Origin: Gnetum montanum
Taxonomy: Eukaryota > Streptophyta > Gnetopsida > Gnetales > Gnetaceae
DNA: 64,000 bases
Direction: 5' to 3'
Assembly (NCBI GenBank): GCA_015680685.1
Contig: MNCI01008413.1
Coordinates: 124,001-188,000, forward strand
Both the position numbers and the translations under genes were made by a program. Within the stretch, counting starts at the first letter, position 1. Each line of letters opens with the position of its first letter. Positions 1 through 12,067 of this stretch are shown one piece after another. Under the pieces are notes generated by a model, which searched no databases, was not told the origin of the DNA, and was given only the letters and a program-made list of their open reading frames with translations.

Positions 1-326
1 TTATAAATGACACTCAACACAATGAGTCTAGAATCATGGATTTAGACTCAGTGGAGGAGAAACGCATCTATACACTCAACACCATCGAAAAATATCAAGA
101 TAAATAGAGAAAAAAGCATTGGCACAACCTGCATCAACGACCGATCAAGAAAGGAGACTTAGTTCTCAAGGTCATTCGTGAACCAGTAGGCAAGTTCTCT
201 GCAAACTGGGAAGGCCCTTTCCTGGACATCAGCGCATACGACAATGGAGCATTTAGGTTAGTAGACACCGATGGAAACAAGCTACCAAATTTGGTGAATC
301 AGTACCTAAAGCAGTATTACATCTGA
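1..326 (+). pseudogene. Ty3/gypsy integrase C-terminal end (element A)
   Basis: This is the last ~105 codons of a gypsy polyprotein entering from the left edge. It would be the DNA-binding tail of integrase, which joins retrotransposon cDNA to chromosomal DNA. The frame reads to a TGA at 324-326 with one internal TAG at 105-107. Recognisable blocks are KKGDLVLK, then GKFSANWEGPF, then GAFRLVDTDG and LKQYYI, which match the usual plant gypsy order (GDLVL, GKF..WEGP, GAY.L, LK.YY). It is the only integrase piece attached to the element family that recurs at 3-9 kb and 27-56 kb; the other copies have no pol. Reverse transcriptase and the catalytic core would lie left of the window. The family call is strong; lineage (Tat-like) is inferred from the linked LTR and 3' region. 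Confidence 0.85.
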
Positions 327-359
327 ACATCAAATTAGCTCAAAATTAGGTAAGAAACG

Positions 360-680
360 TTCGCTACGACGTAAAACTGGCAAAGTTGTACACATCTGCT
401 ACAACGTAAAACTGGAAGCTCTTGCACACGTCCACCAAGACACTAAACTGGCAAAGGTAACCACACGTCTGTTGAGACACTAAACTAGCACGGACTTGTC
501 CCTTGGTTACAACATAAAACTAACACCCATAGCACGGTCCGCTAGGACCATAAACTAGCCCTTCCATTGTCCACTATGATGTAAAAATAGCTAATTCCAA
601 TCTTCCTAGATGTTAAATCGGGGCCATGGTCTACTGGGACTTAAAACTAGCAACAACAGTCAACCAAGACTTAAAAATAG
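360..680 (+). repeat. Tandem 35-37 bp repeat in the 3' region of element A
   Basis: About ten degenerate units, each ending in a core close to CTACGACGTTAAACTGGCA (first unit at 363 reads ctacgacgtaaaactggcaa). Starts fall near 363, 400, 437, 472, 508, 542, 576, 610, 640 and 665. The first units keep CpGs and later ones show CpG-to-TpG or CpA decay. The same core recurs in other copies at 32985-33265, 42470-42690 and 49180-49430 (inverted). Confidence 0.85.
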
Positions 681-1853
681 AACCTTACAACAAGCCATCC
701 ATGAAGAAAATGAGTGTGATCACTCTTGCACTACATCCCTACCAAATGGAGTGGGTAAGGCGTTGGGACAGACATAATGCCATTACTCCGTTGGCATTCT
801 ACTGATTCCTTGGATATGCCGAAAGGCATAATAATGACCCCTCAGAGATGTTGCTATGATAGCCACTTCGTAGTTGCACCTCTTAGGATCAATTTTGTCG
901 CTTGGGGCCCTAAAAAAACTATGGCCACCCATAGTCTCAGCAGCCTCCATCCATGTTCATCACCAGATTCTGGCTTGGCAGATTTATCTAACATGTTCTT
1001 TGCATAGTTCTTCGAGCAAGACGAATCTGGCTCTCGACAGAAACTACAGGAACTGCAACATCAACATTAGCACTCTTGCTACTTGCTGTGGTCCCAGTTT
1101 CAAGGGCCTACACTCTCCTTGTAATTTTGGATGCTGCTTGTTTCAACAGCCTCCTTCCTTAGTGATCAAGACATTTTTTTTGGCTTTCTGTTCTATGTTG
1201 TGTTTTGGAGGTTACTTGTTACGATAGTGTTGATCGATAATACTTTCATTGGAAGGTGAGGTATCATGGCGTTCATAGGTGGCTGCTCAAACTAGCCTAG
1301 TCACCTGGAAGTGCAAACCCTACCTCTACCGAGTGCTTTACCCTATTTTCCCCCTTTCCTTACCCTGCCTTCTTCTCCGCTTGTACAGAACATGAGCATT
1401 AAGTCGATCCACTTTCATTATCATGCCCACAAACTGGCGTAATGCAGCTCACCTTGTGGCATGAAATCTTCATTTTTTCTAACAAAAAAATAAAAATGGA
1501 TGTAAAAAAACTCATCCATGCCATGTAGGCGTAACCCAAATCACCCTTGCAAGCCCTTTATATGCAGTATGATAGCATAACCTTTCATAAACACATTAGC
1601 CAAAGGACGTAATGACTCGTTCGGAGAAGCTTCATGTTCTTGTGTTTGAGTCTTCCTTGAACCTACCATCACTAACTCATGTAAGATCCCTTCTATACCC
1701 TATGGCCCTCCATCCTCACACTTCTAACTTTGACAGAAAAACATTTGAGCAGTCTCCGACCGACGTTGTGGATGCTTCTACCTTTCCGGTGTTTCATATT
1801 CTTTTTCGATGTTTTTTGGGCAAGCCCTCTAAACATCAACAAAGAGGGGCCAT
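681..1853 (+). other. 3' untranslated region and polypurine tract of element A
   Basis: No supported coding here; open frames at 777-1227 and 1612-1866 are short and match nothing I recognise. The stretch ends in the polypurine tract caaagagggg at 1840-1849, four bases before the LTR start at 1854. The same tract precedes the 3' LTRs at 34401 and 43849 and, inverted, at 47856. It would prime plus-strand DNA synthesis. Confidence 0.7.
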
Positions 1854-3166
1854 TGAAACACTGTGAAAATTTCAAGGCCTCGGCAGTTTAGCAAAAGGCT
1901 GGTGATCTAGACAAAGGGTCACAACAAAGCATACTGCAGCAAGTTCCTTTTCAATTGAAGGTCTATCCTGCCATGTCACATAACACAGTACAAGCAAATT
2001 CCGGAAGACGAAGTGAAGTGATGGATGCATGGTGGCAAAACTTCCAACTTTTTAAGTTATCTATTTTGAAAATCTTAACTTTTGGCAAATTACACTACAT
2101 TACGCTGCATAGCGTAACATCACGTTATGCAGCGTAATGTCAGGAAACAGTACGCCGCAAACATCAGGGACGACAAATGTACAAGGCTTCAACAAACACT
2201 TTGTTTTTCTTTACAGATGTCCTATTTTATGATGGACTATTCTGTGAAGTGTAATCTAGCATAGTGTAGCCTAAGCATGGGCAATGATGGCTTAATACAA
2301 GTAGCAGTGGTTTGTACAATGCGATACATTCTCCAGTGTGTCATTGCATAACCCCTGTTGCCAAATTCCTAGTTTACGATGCATTACACTTTAGTGTATA
2401 AGGAAGTGTCACATCGTAAGCTTCAGGAACCACCACATCAAGTCAATAACATCTTGTAGGTTTAGGACACTCGTCATTTAAATTATGTTTTCCTCCTAAC
2501 CCTAACCTTATAAACGCTTCAGTTGACGAAGATCAAAAGGGAGGAGCAAAAAATTTTCTGGTGGGTTGGCAAAATTTTTCTTTCAAGGTTGGCAAAAGAG
2601 AAAAAGAGAATCAGCAATCATAAGAATGTCAGAGGTGATTGACAAGAATTCTTGATCAGAAGCAATTGGCTACTAGATATTCTCCCATGTGTCTAACTTC
2701 CTTGCACCCAGATTGGCCAAATCCTCACTTGTTTCATCTTTACATAACTTTCTTGTTACCGGCATACGCTTCGTCCAAACCAAAGCCTGCCTGAAATAGT
2801 TGTATCAAACATATTTTTTTTCTTAAATTAGATCCCAAATCTTGTGATCGTATTCTCTACCAAATCTGATCTCTTGCATCCTAGTTAGACAGATTTGGCA
2901 ATCTCATCTAAATCGTTTGTATCGTCTTCAATTTATTTTGGGATTAACAACATTTGCATCACTTTATAAAGAATTTCCATTTCTTCATCAAATTACTATC
3001 AAACCTTTTACTGATCTAATAAGTCCCTATTTGATCAACAAGACCATTCAGGGCACCTCAGATTCGTTTTTCTCTCTAGCACGGTCCTTGCACGGATCCA
3101 GGATTAGAACTCTATACATGGACTTTCGTTTGGTATTTCCAGCGACCAATGTTTTTCGTCTTTATA
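1854..3166 (+). repeat. 3' LTR of gypsy element A
   Basis: Begins TGAAACACTG right after the polypurine tract and ends ...TCTTTATA at 3166, where the family consensus ends CTACA. About 1.31 kb. It holds palindromic TACGCTGCATAGCGTA sequence near 2099-2140, a TATA-like TTATAAAC at 2508-2515, and the conserved U5 block with gaccattcagggcacc at 3042-3057. The possible 5-bp target site on the right is gtgat (3167-3171); the left end is outside the window. Confidence 0.85.
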
Positions 3167-3312
3167 GTGATGTGAATAGTTTAAAGAATGAGATAGAAAC
3201 TTAGTGTAAATGAATGAATATAAGGAAAACAAAGAATAAATGTATGATAAGCATTAATCATGTAAGAAGTAGTGGAGTAGTTACACTATGCAAGTAATGA
3301 TCATTCTTACAG

Positions 3313-4240
3313 CTACTTTCTAACCCATCGTGGGCTCAGTGATGTGTAAGGCCAAGGGGCATTGTTGCAGTATTCTTCTATATTTTTATCTACTGCTTGA
3401 AAAGGAAACTTGGCCAATGTAGTTTCATTTTCTGTGCCAGAATTTTGGGCTAGCTCGTTAGCAAAACAAGTAACCTCGGTGGGGATAGGTGCTTCGGTTT
3501 CAAAGGTTACTACTTCTATACCCTGCTCCATGTCAACATTATTTATCACCTAGGTAGCTACTTCATCACCATAGATTACTACCTCCCTACCCACATAAGG
3601 TATGTGGATTTCTTAATGTAAGGGTGAAGAGAAAACCCTAAGTTGGGCCAACCATGACCTCCCTAAGATTAGGTTAAACCTAGGCATCTCTTCTACCATG
3701 ATGAATGTCACGCTTGTGGGGAACTAGTCCCCTATCACAAAGTTGATATGGACAGTTCCTTTTACCACCACCTACACTTCGTTGAATGACATTAGACATG
3801 AGGTTGTTGTGGATTTGATTTGATCCACCAAACCCAATTTGTCCACTATGGGGAAGAGGATGACATTTGTAGCAGCCTCATCGTCAACATTTACTCTTTG
3901 GATCTTGTGCTGACCAAATTGAATTGTGATGAACAGGGGTGCTATTGTTGCCTAGATCTTCTTTGGATCATCCTTGATGTACTATTCACATAATGTCAAT
4001 TGAGTTGGTCATGGTTCTTCAGGCGTAAAAGGAAGCATGATCACATGGATTGCTTTCTCCTTTGCCGACATGTTTTTGTCAACTGGTATGGACATTAACA
4101 TGTGAACCAAGGCCTCCTAGTGTATAGTGGAGGTCATTACCAATTCATACAGGCTCAAGGTTGTATTCTTTTGATTCAAAGCTTGTTTGAACTGAGTAAG
4201 GGAATTTAGAAGGTCTTGTCCATTTTCTTGTTGTTTTCTA
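3313..4240 (-). pseudogene. Gypsy aspartic protease region (element D)
   Basis: Retroviral-type aspartic protease that would process gag, decayed. On the minus strand, around 3905-3850, the sequence reads VNVDDEAATN, the active-site block; sister copies have VDNGAATN (element 1) and VDDGAKMN (element 2). Downstream, near 3700-3630, the C-terminal block FNLILG.SWLAQL can be read; it matches FNMILGRPWLAQL in sister copies. The last open stretch (3549-3313) is a 78-codon acidic tail. The replacement of Gly by Glu in the active site and several stops show it is dead. The span start is approximate. Confidence 0.7.
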
Positions 4241-4294
4241 CCCTTATCTTCCTCCATTCATCCTAGAAGATGAATTTCTCAAGGAGGACCAGTT

Positions 4295-6750
4295 TTAGGT
4301 TTGGGGTTTTGGACGGGATGGTGATGATTGTGTGCACGTAGTGATGTTAACTGTTGATGATGAGGGGGATGTAGACATAGAGGATGAGGGGGTAGGCTTG
4401 GAGGGACCTAGGGCAGTATGTTCCTTGGCCATTTCATCCGTTAGACATTCTTCCCATTTATTTGAATGGGAAGGATATGATGCAGTCTTAGATTGGCTCT
4501 GTGTGATGGGCGTAGTTGAGTGTTTTGGACCCCTAATTACAAATGATTCTTGTGGTGTTAGCATGGGTGGTGACATAGTTTTGAATATGAAGGATGCAGG
4601 GGTAGATGTTTGAGGGGGAACCTTAACGATGAATGATTGTTGCGGTGTCTTTTTTGCCATTGTTGGTGTTGCTATGCTATGTTGAGGTGCACGAACCAAA
4701 AATGGCTACTGTGGTGGTTTTGGATTACTATCTACACCAATCGTGTTGATAATGTACCCCATGTTGTTAGTGTTGAGGGGGTCCTTGTAGATGTGCATGG
4801 ATTGATTTTTGGGACATACAGGGTTTCTTTCATCTAGAACCAACTTCCCCTGATCAATCATCCATTGGATGTCATCTTTTAATTCTAAATAGTAATCCAT
4901 ATTGTGACCACAAAGTTGATGGTAGTCATAGAACCACTCCAGCCTAAAGTTCTTAGGAACTATTGGCTCGTTGGGCATAGCCAAGGAGGGGTTCCTAAGG
5001 AGTTCACAATATCATTGATGTTGTTTGGTTACCTCCTTTAACATTCATTTATGTTGAATATACCCAGCCACCAATAATTGCTTCAAAAGTTTTGAAGGCT
5101 TGATAGGTAGAGGGTTGTATTTGAAGTGGTCTTTATGCTTGAAGTTGGGTTTATGCTAGGTTGATGCCTTTGGTGCCGATGTGGAGGATTGGGTAGTGTT
5201 ACTTGAGCTAGCCATGGGGTTAGTTGATGTTATGGCCTTCTTTTTGTTACTATTGCTATTGGGATTTATCTCATTTTCCATGGAGGCCACCATGGCCATT
5301 GCATATTTTCCCTTCTCTTTTTCTTTTTTGGTGTACACATTTCTATATGCAACATAGGCTAGGTCTTGACTCATTTTTTGTCATGTCTTGGATGTTCTTC
5401 GTTTGGGCGAAATCTTAACTGAGAGAGCATGAGGCTAGGTAGTATAGCTTGGATTTTATGAAATCATGTATCACCCCCTTGAAGATAGCTAGCAAATGGG
5501 CCTCTATGATAGGCTCATGGATCTTATTCAAGTTAGCGCTCCACCGTTGTATAAACTTTTGCACCGACTCAAGTGGGTCTTGCTTAACACCCATCAACTG
5601 ATCCAGTGTGACTTCAGGCTTTAACTATTACTTGTAGTGGGTCATAAACTAGGTTAGCAGCTCCTCCAATGTTGATATGGAGGTATGCGAGAGCACATAG
5701 TACTAGTCAAAAGCTTTGCCCGTCAAAGACATAGCAAAGATGTGAATAATAGTGTGTAGCCACTCTTGTAACAACAAAGATTTAGATTTAAATGTGACTA
5801 AATGCGCGTTGGGATTGCCCTTCCTATTTTATTTTGTGAATTGGGGGAGTGACATCCCAGGGGTAACGTAAGCATAGGAACATCCAGGCTGATGGGGTCA
5901 TCATGGTAGCAATCCATGACCTACATTGTGTTAAAACTATGGGCTTTGAAATGTTTAATCTCTTCAATGAGGATTTGGATAGTGTTGGAATGCTTGGTCT
6001 AGACATAGATACAACATAGACAGTTGTGGGGTTGCAGGGGAAACCATCGTTGGTGGCGTAGTAAGGACAACGGCCTAGCTCATAGGGGGTGCCATTGGCA
6101 CTACCCCTATGAAAGGTATTACCTGTGAGGTCCACCACCTATTGGGTGGTGCTCTTGGAGTGGCGACCACTAGTGGTGGTATAGGATTAGTCATTTGTGT
6201 GACTGATATGATGGGCCACAGTCCTGTGCTTGGTTGTGACACCTATAGAACTTGGTATGCTTGGTGGTAAAGGTAATGTGGGACTTAGGAGGTCTACAAA
6301 ATAGGGAGCAGAGTGGTTGGGGTCCATCACATGGTTGGGGCTGGGCTTGCTGCTAATGGTGGAACAAGCATAGATGATGGAATAGGAGTGGAGACTCCGT
6401 GTAGCTGTGAAGTAGACATGGTGTGCACATAGGGCAACGTAGCTGTGACCAGCGCTTGATACGAGGATGGGATAGAATGAGGAGGGAGAGTGCCTAGGAA
6501 TGAAACTAAGGGGGGAGCATGTTGATACACTGAGGATGCAGAATGGCTGGCCATGTTTGATGAAAATGTAGATTGAGTGGGAGTCATTGTAATCACAAAG
6601 GGGACTAACACAAAAAGTGGGTTTGACCTAAAGACCATAGTGGGACGGATGGTCATAGGGTAAGTCTAGCCACCACCCTCGAATTGGGAGTCTAGGTCTT
6701 CCTATCCATCCTAGAACACCTTGTCATAAAGAGAATTCATATCTCAATCT
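4295..6750 (-). pseudogene. Gypsy gag (element D)
   Basis: Structural capsid/nucleocapsid polyprotein, minus strand, broken by stops and frameshifts. At 5597-5415 it reads GVKQDPLESVQKFIQRW and then HEPIIEAHLLAIFKGVIHDF, which aligns with 30420-30300 type sequence in element 1 and 39750-39900 in element 2. At about 4930-4855 lies the zinc-knuckle-like motif Y-x2-H-x4-H-x4-Y (YDYHQLCGHNMDYY), where related plant gags carry Cys at both ends. A Thr/Ser/Pro-rich linker (4699-4295) precedes the protease. No clean start codon could be chosen; the N-terminal boundary is uncertain. Confidence 0.75.
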
Positions 6751-7322
6751 GTAGACTTATTGACTCACATTAGTTGGTCTATGATCCACTGATATGTTTT
6801 GATCAGGGGGATGGTAATGTCAGGGGTAGTGATAAATTTCTTCCTATTTCGATGAAGGAACTCGAAGTTGCATTTGTCCTAATTTCTTGGTGATCCAAGG
6901 GTAAATTTTCCTGGATCTTTGCATAGAGGAAGTCATAACACTCTACATCTTATGCTAAGAACTTAGGTGATAGATGTCAGATCCTAAGAGATTGGTGTGG
7001 CACTAGGACTAGGCTAGGTGGCCACTTGGCAGCTATGGTGCTTTCAGCTGAGAAAGGAGCCTCAAGGCTCAAGGTGAAAATAGAAATTGTTGGTGGAATC
7101 ATTTTTCATAATAAAAGGGGAAGTCACAAATGAGAAACATGGAAATCAATAGGCGATCGAAGGCTTTTTGTTCTGTCAGGTTCCAAAGGAACTGTCGTCG
7201 TGATTAGTCTACACCACATGATGCATAAATAACCACAAAAGTGTGTCACATTTATGCTAGTGGATGATGGGATACAGAGCGCATGTAGGACTACCTATAA
7301 GACATAGAAAGGACATCAAAAA

Positions 7323-7341
7323 GGCCCTCCTTCTAGCGCTA
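7323..7341 (-). other. Primer binding site, tRNA-Asn type (element D)
   Basis: On the minus strand this reads TAGCGCTAGAAGGAGGGCC, which differs by one G-to-A from TGGCGCTAGAAGGAGGGC, the complement of the 3' end of plant tRNA-Asn as I remember it. It sits 5 nt inside the 5' LTR, the normal place for minus-strand priming. This is the best-preserved copy of the site in the window. Confidence 0.75.
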
Positions 7342-7346
7342 AAAAT

Positions 7347-9176
7347 TGTAGTGACCGAAAACATCAGTGGCTGGAACATTGAGAGGTTACTAAGCAAACA
7401 ATTTAACCTTGGATCCATGTAGGGGCCGTGCTAGAGAGAAATAGAAATAGGGCACCTTGAATGGTTTGGTCAATCAGAGAAGTACTTAATAGATGTATCT
7501 TAACCTTTTGTAAATGTTTGTTTCGGAAACAATGCATGCAAAATAAATCGATGATCAATAAATGAAAGACAATGAAAATAGTACAAAACACAATGATGGT
7601 GAACGAATAGCAAAATAGATTTGGGTGATAAATTGCACTACCCCAAGGTCACGGGTCTGATTCTTTGCCTTTCTAAAAGGTGTATAATAGGTTATGCAAC
7701 ACTAGAGAGACATTGCTTACACTGAACAGTATAGTCACAGTTCTTCTGCTTGCTACTCTATTCGCTAAGATGCCAAAATGCTCAACTCACAAAGGGATGT
7801 TTGGAACCAACCAGAGAACTCAAAGGTAACCAGAATGCTCAAAAAAATGCCAACTATGCTCTTCGAAAGCCAACTTAAAAGCTAACTATAGCAAAAAGCC
7901 AACCCCATGAGCGTTGTTTGCTAGGGTATTTATAGGACTAGGAGTAGGAGAGAAACATGGTCTAGATGCCACGTGTCTTAGGCCCCACAAGATGCTAACA
8001 TGTTCGTACCATGTAGGTATGCAATAGTGGATGTGAACTTTGTTACACTATGACCATACCGTCAAAATTGCATATGCTGAAATTGAGTGTGCTAATAATG
8101 TAATCAAAATGGAGCCTATGCTCTAGGACTACGTCTTCCCTACTCTTACAAGCAAGGTCAAGTGTAGGAACAATTTTTTGGGAGCTGAACAAAGGTATGA
8201 AAAATGAAGTAAAATTGCTGATTATGCCAAGGAGATGTGAAAGTGAGAAAGATTGTTTCCAAAAAGTTCTAGAGTTACCCGAATACATCTTGATGCTTCC
8301 ATTCTAGTGCTGCACTACTCACGCTATTGAGCAGATTGGTGTAGCGTAAGTAGCTACTTGCTACACTATGCTATGCTACATAGCGTAGTCACTGGTCTTG
8401 ATAGAAATTTGCATAGGAGCTAAAGAGCATTTTTTTGAGGCTTAGTCAAGCTAACAGCTGCAATTTTTGTCCTCTATGCCAGAAAGCCTTTGGACTTGCT
8501 AAGTTCATCCTTGGGACATTCTGTCACCTTTACATCATTGCTACACTGTGCTACGCTATGTAGTGTATCACAGTGTAGTAGCTAAGGTATCATGCATCCT
8601 TGTTCAATCTGCCATTTTTTAGCAAGAAACTTTGCTTGAGGCCTAAGGGCTAAGTGGGGTAGGGAGTTTTGGAGGTCGAACTCTTGCTAAAGTGTAGTGT
8701 TCTTGTTGGAATCACTTGGTAAGATGGGCCTTTCTACTTTTCCTTTGCTACACTGTGCTATGTTGCATAGCGTAGCACCTTGTGTTGGCTGAATCTTGAC
8801 TTGTCTTGTAATCATTTTGTCAATTTTCATTTCGATGCTTGAGTGGTTATCTTTCAAGGATTTCTATGGTGCACAACGTAGTATACTTCTTCATTAGAAA
8901 AATTTCCAAGCTGTTTTGCTCATCCTGAATGCTTTCAACAACTCCTAGCATGGTCTCTGGGTAGACTTTCAACCAGGTCAATTGTCTAGTTGGACAGGGT
9001 AGAGAGTCCAGTGGGCCTATCAGCCTAGAAGATAGAAAACTTGATGAACTAGATAGTCTATCATCAGTACCTACATTTTCCTGTTGAACCATCATGACGT
9101 TGCACTTGTGGAAGTCCTTGCCCAAATTCCAAGACTCTATTGAAGCATGAGGATCCTAAAATTTTATGGTTTTTCA
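7347..9176 (-). repeat. 5' LTR of gypsy element D
   Basis: Runs from TGTAGTGACCGAAAAC (7347, LTR end) to ttttatggtttttca (LTR start at 9176), 1.83 kb. It contains the inverted U5 block near 7455-7485, an inverted TATAAATACC at 7925-7934, and three separated palindromes built on gctacgctatgtagtg-type sequence near 8325-8395, 8542-8585 and 8745-8785. Confidence 0.8.
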
Positions 9177-9249
9177 GCTCACCCAGGTACTTATATCCAA
9201 AAGAGCTTTACATGATTCATTCCCTAGGATTTGTAAATAAATGAGGGGG

Positions 9250-11893
9250 CTTTCAAGATAATATCATTTCCTAGGAGCTTCATCCAATCTATGACCATAT
9301 GGGTCAACATAATGATATGAACGTTGGAGGTATTTTGGTTTGAGGGTGGCTCAATGGTACTATTAGAGGTAGAGATGGCAGGGTTAACAAACAAGCCTAC
9401 TTATAAAAATTTCATATAATTGTTGATTCTGAAGAATGATCTCATATAAATTTTTGATTTAGAATCACTAATATGAATATCTAGTTCTAGATTTACTACC
9501 CTTGTGACATATCTCTACTATGGCTATGGTAGAATTTCACCCTATATGGATGAGGCATGTGGCAAGGATGTAGTTGGTGTAGGAGTTGATAGATGTTGTG
9601 GAGGATGGAATAAAAAAGGAGACCTCCCATTGGGAGAAGATTCTTTGTAGTATTTTTAAGGGTAGTATTAATGAGGGAAGGAAGCGTGGCTAGAGGAATC
9701 ATGCAAGAACATAGGCTATTGGGCATAATATCTATAAGGATCTAGCTGTGGATAGAAGTACTACTATTATAGTGGTGACATGTCCCATAACTATGGATGT
9801 TTTCACTCTTGATACTACTCCTAAGGTTGAGAATGTGCTCCACATGGATATTACATTAATTGGTGGAATTTCTACCTATAGTTTCCTTAGGGGTAAGGCA
9901 ACCACCTGGGTCCTTCCCTTTTTGCAAACTTGAGATTCAACACATACACACCATACCCTTTCAAATGTAACAAAAATAGGCAAAATCCATTAGAATGCAA
10001 ATATTGATAAATCTCATAGCCATCATCATCTATTTTAGAACCTAAAACGTCTACAACTTTACCCTTGTTCTAATAATAACCCTATTCTATGTCCTTCTTC
10101 TTTCTTGACCACAACTCACTTGGTATTTTCATTCCTTTATGATTTTCAAAGTTGCTTAGAACTTCTCATCCAAGGATTCTTACATTTTGTCTACCTTAGC
10201 TAATATTTTAGTGATATATTTTTGTATTAACAAGGTTTTTCCTTACACCACTTCATTAACAAATTCCTCTCCATCTAAGTCACAAAAATGTACCTCCCTT
10301 TTTTGAATGGAGGGATCCCTATTATAATCTTCTACACTTTCAATATTTTTTAGTGCTCCTTCCTCTTTAGCCACCTAATCTATTAATCTTTGAATCTAAT
10401 GATCTTACATATCAAAGATTCTTTCTTGGGAATAGATCCCAAAGGACTTTATTATTTCATTTCTAAGCCCATCTATGATATGGCAGAGATGGTTCTTTTG
10501 GAAGTATCCATGGCCTAGGTATTAGTGTAAAAGAAATTAGTGTCTATCTAGGGTTACATCCAAGGACTCATGTTTTTTTTGTTTTCATCCTTTGATGTGT
10601 CTCCATAGGTTATACACTTTGGAGTATGTTTGGTACTTTTCATTGAAGAGCTCCATCATAGTACTCCATCGGTGAATGGATTCCAGTTTTAAGGACTAGT
10701 ACTAGCTTTCTGCATCCTTAGTAAGTGTTTTTGAAAATAATTTCAGCTTTTGTCATTTATTCTCTATGTTTTACAACTGAAAAGAATCATGAAAGACATG
10801 GAGATGATTTTGTGGATCTGAATTATATTTCCCTTCAAACCTAGGACTATTATTCATATCCAACCTCTTGATTCTTCTATATTTTAATGCCTTGTTATAA
10901 TTTTGACTACCTCTAAAATTTTGAACATATTTTGGGTAACTCGCAAGGTTTCATCATAGTCATGACAATCATAGTGGTACCTTTCATGGCCATGATATCT
11001 ATGATGAGTTTTGTCATGCCTTCAATCTCTATGATGCTCCTCTCTCCATTGTGGTCATGCTTGTTCTCAATCTTGATCATCCTAGTGGGATTTGTGTTCA
11101 TCTTTATCCCATCATTCATCCTCATCTTGATCTTATCTACTCCTCCTTTTGTCTTGGTTATTATTCCTCTTATTAAAATTCGAGGATGAAGATGAACAAG
11201 ATGATGAGGGTGAAGAAGGAGAACTAGGGGAAAGATGCCTACTAGTTTCCCTTCTTTAGTTCCTCCCCCAATCCTTATGCTTTTCTTTGTTTTTCTTTTG
11301 ATCATTATCCTTTCCCTTTGATGATTGGCTAGGATTTTTATCTCTTGTGACCTTCTAATTATAAGATCCATTTTTTCCATCACCAAGGTTCTCTAGCATT
11401 GACTATAACCTTGGGTTAAGGGTCTCCTCTTCATAGATAGGAGAAGAATCTATGTATTGGAAATGACCAAAAAAGAAACCCTTGCCTTCTTTATGTTGTT
11501 GCAAGAATAATTGGTTTGGGTTCCTCTTACCCTTAGATTCCTCATATTGCACTTTCATGTGTCTATCTTTCTTCTATTAGGCATCGATGGACTGATAGTC
11601 CCTATAAGTATAGTATTAGACTTCATATTCTATGTTAAGTATAGTGACATCTATCTTTATGAGGTTAGTCATCAACATGGTGGAAATAGATCAATCTGGA
11701 GGCAACATAATGTTACCTTTCATCTTCCTCTAGTACATTTGTTCATCTTAATATAGGATGAAGGTGAAACCTGGGTTATAGGGATCCAAATGAGCATAAA
11801 CAACTCTTAGTTATTTGGGATTCTTTAATGCTTCCATAGTTGATTAGATCCACTGATATGTTGTGGAGATTCATCCCTATCAAAAGAAGCCAT
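9250..11893 (-). pseudogene. Gypsy gag (element E)
   Basis: Reads on the minus strand from ATG GCT TCT TTT at 11893. After a Ser-rich, then Lys/Arg/Asp-rich, low-complexity stretch (about 11390-10930) comes a capsid-like block: RFEGKYNSDPQNHLHVF near 10850-10800, KLFSKTL..DAESWY-like sequence near 10750-10700, and W..M..LFNEKYQTYS near 10670-10630. This order (F-G-D/N-HL-F, LF-SL-A-W, W-F-KY) is the general Ty3/gypsy gag pattern. Many TAG, TAA and frame breaks are present. Lys/His-rich C-terminal sequence continues to about 9250. The gypsy gag call is fairly secure; the lineage (Athila or another Asp-primed group) is not. Confidence 0.65.
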
Positions 11894-12045
11894 ATTAGTT
11901 ATGGATTAAGAATAGTGTGATTTTTGGTATTTTATTATTACTTTAATTATTCTCTTAATGGATGATTAGTGGTTCATTATGTGATTCTTACATCTTTGTA
12001 AAACTTCATAGTCATTTTGCAGTCAGCATACATAACTAAACTAAA

Positions 12046-12063
12046 TTCCTAGTATCAATGCCA
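12046..12063 (-). other. Primer binding site, tRNA-Asp type, decayed (element E)
   Basis: On the minus strand it reads TGGCATTGATACTAGGAA. Against the common plant gypsy site TGGCGCCGTTGCCGGGGA nearly every difference is a C-to-T or G-to-A transition; one T-to-A is the exception. It lies 4 nt inside the LTR end. Confidence 0.6.
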
Positions 12064-12067
12064 CTAA

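Larger units (their letters stand above)
3167..9176 (-). mobile_element. Gypsy element D, minus strand, 3' end missing
   Basis: Read on the minus strand the order is 5' LTR (9176-7347), primer site, gag, protease, then AT-rich 3' sequence that stops at the edge of element A's LTR at 3166. The 3' half is absent, most simply because A inserted into it and the rest lies left of the window. Gag and protease are homologous to those at 29-32 kb, 38.6-42 kb and 50-54 kb. The right edge at 9176 joins element E directly, which suggests D inserted into E. Confidence 0.75.

Noticed and set aside
874-1227. 117-codon frame with many Cys
   Set aside because: No similarity I can recognise, no counterpart in the sister 3' regions, and within the non-coding 3' part of element A.
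4332-4613. Plus-strand acidic 93-codon frame
   Set aside because: Antisense to the Thr/Ser/Pro linker of element D gag.
10932-11189. Hydrophobic plus-strand frame (Ile/Met/Phe-rich), looks membrane-like
   Set aside because: It is the complement of the Lys/Asp/Arg-rich part of element E gag.
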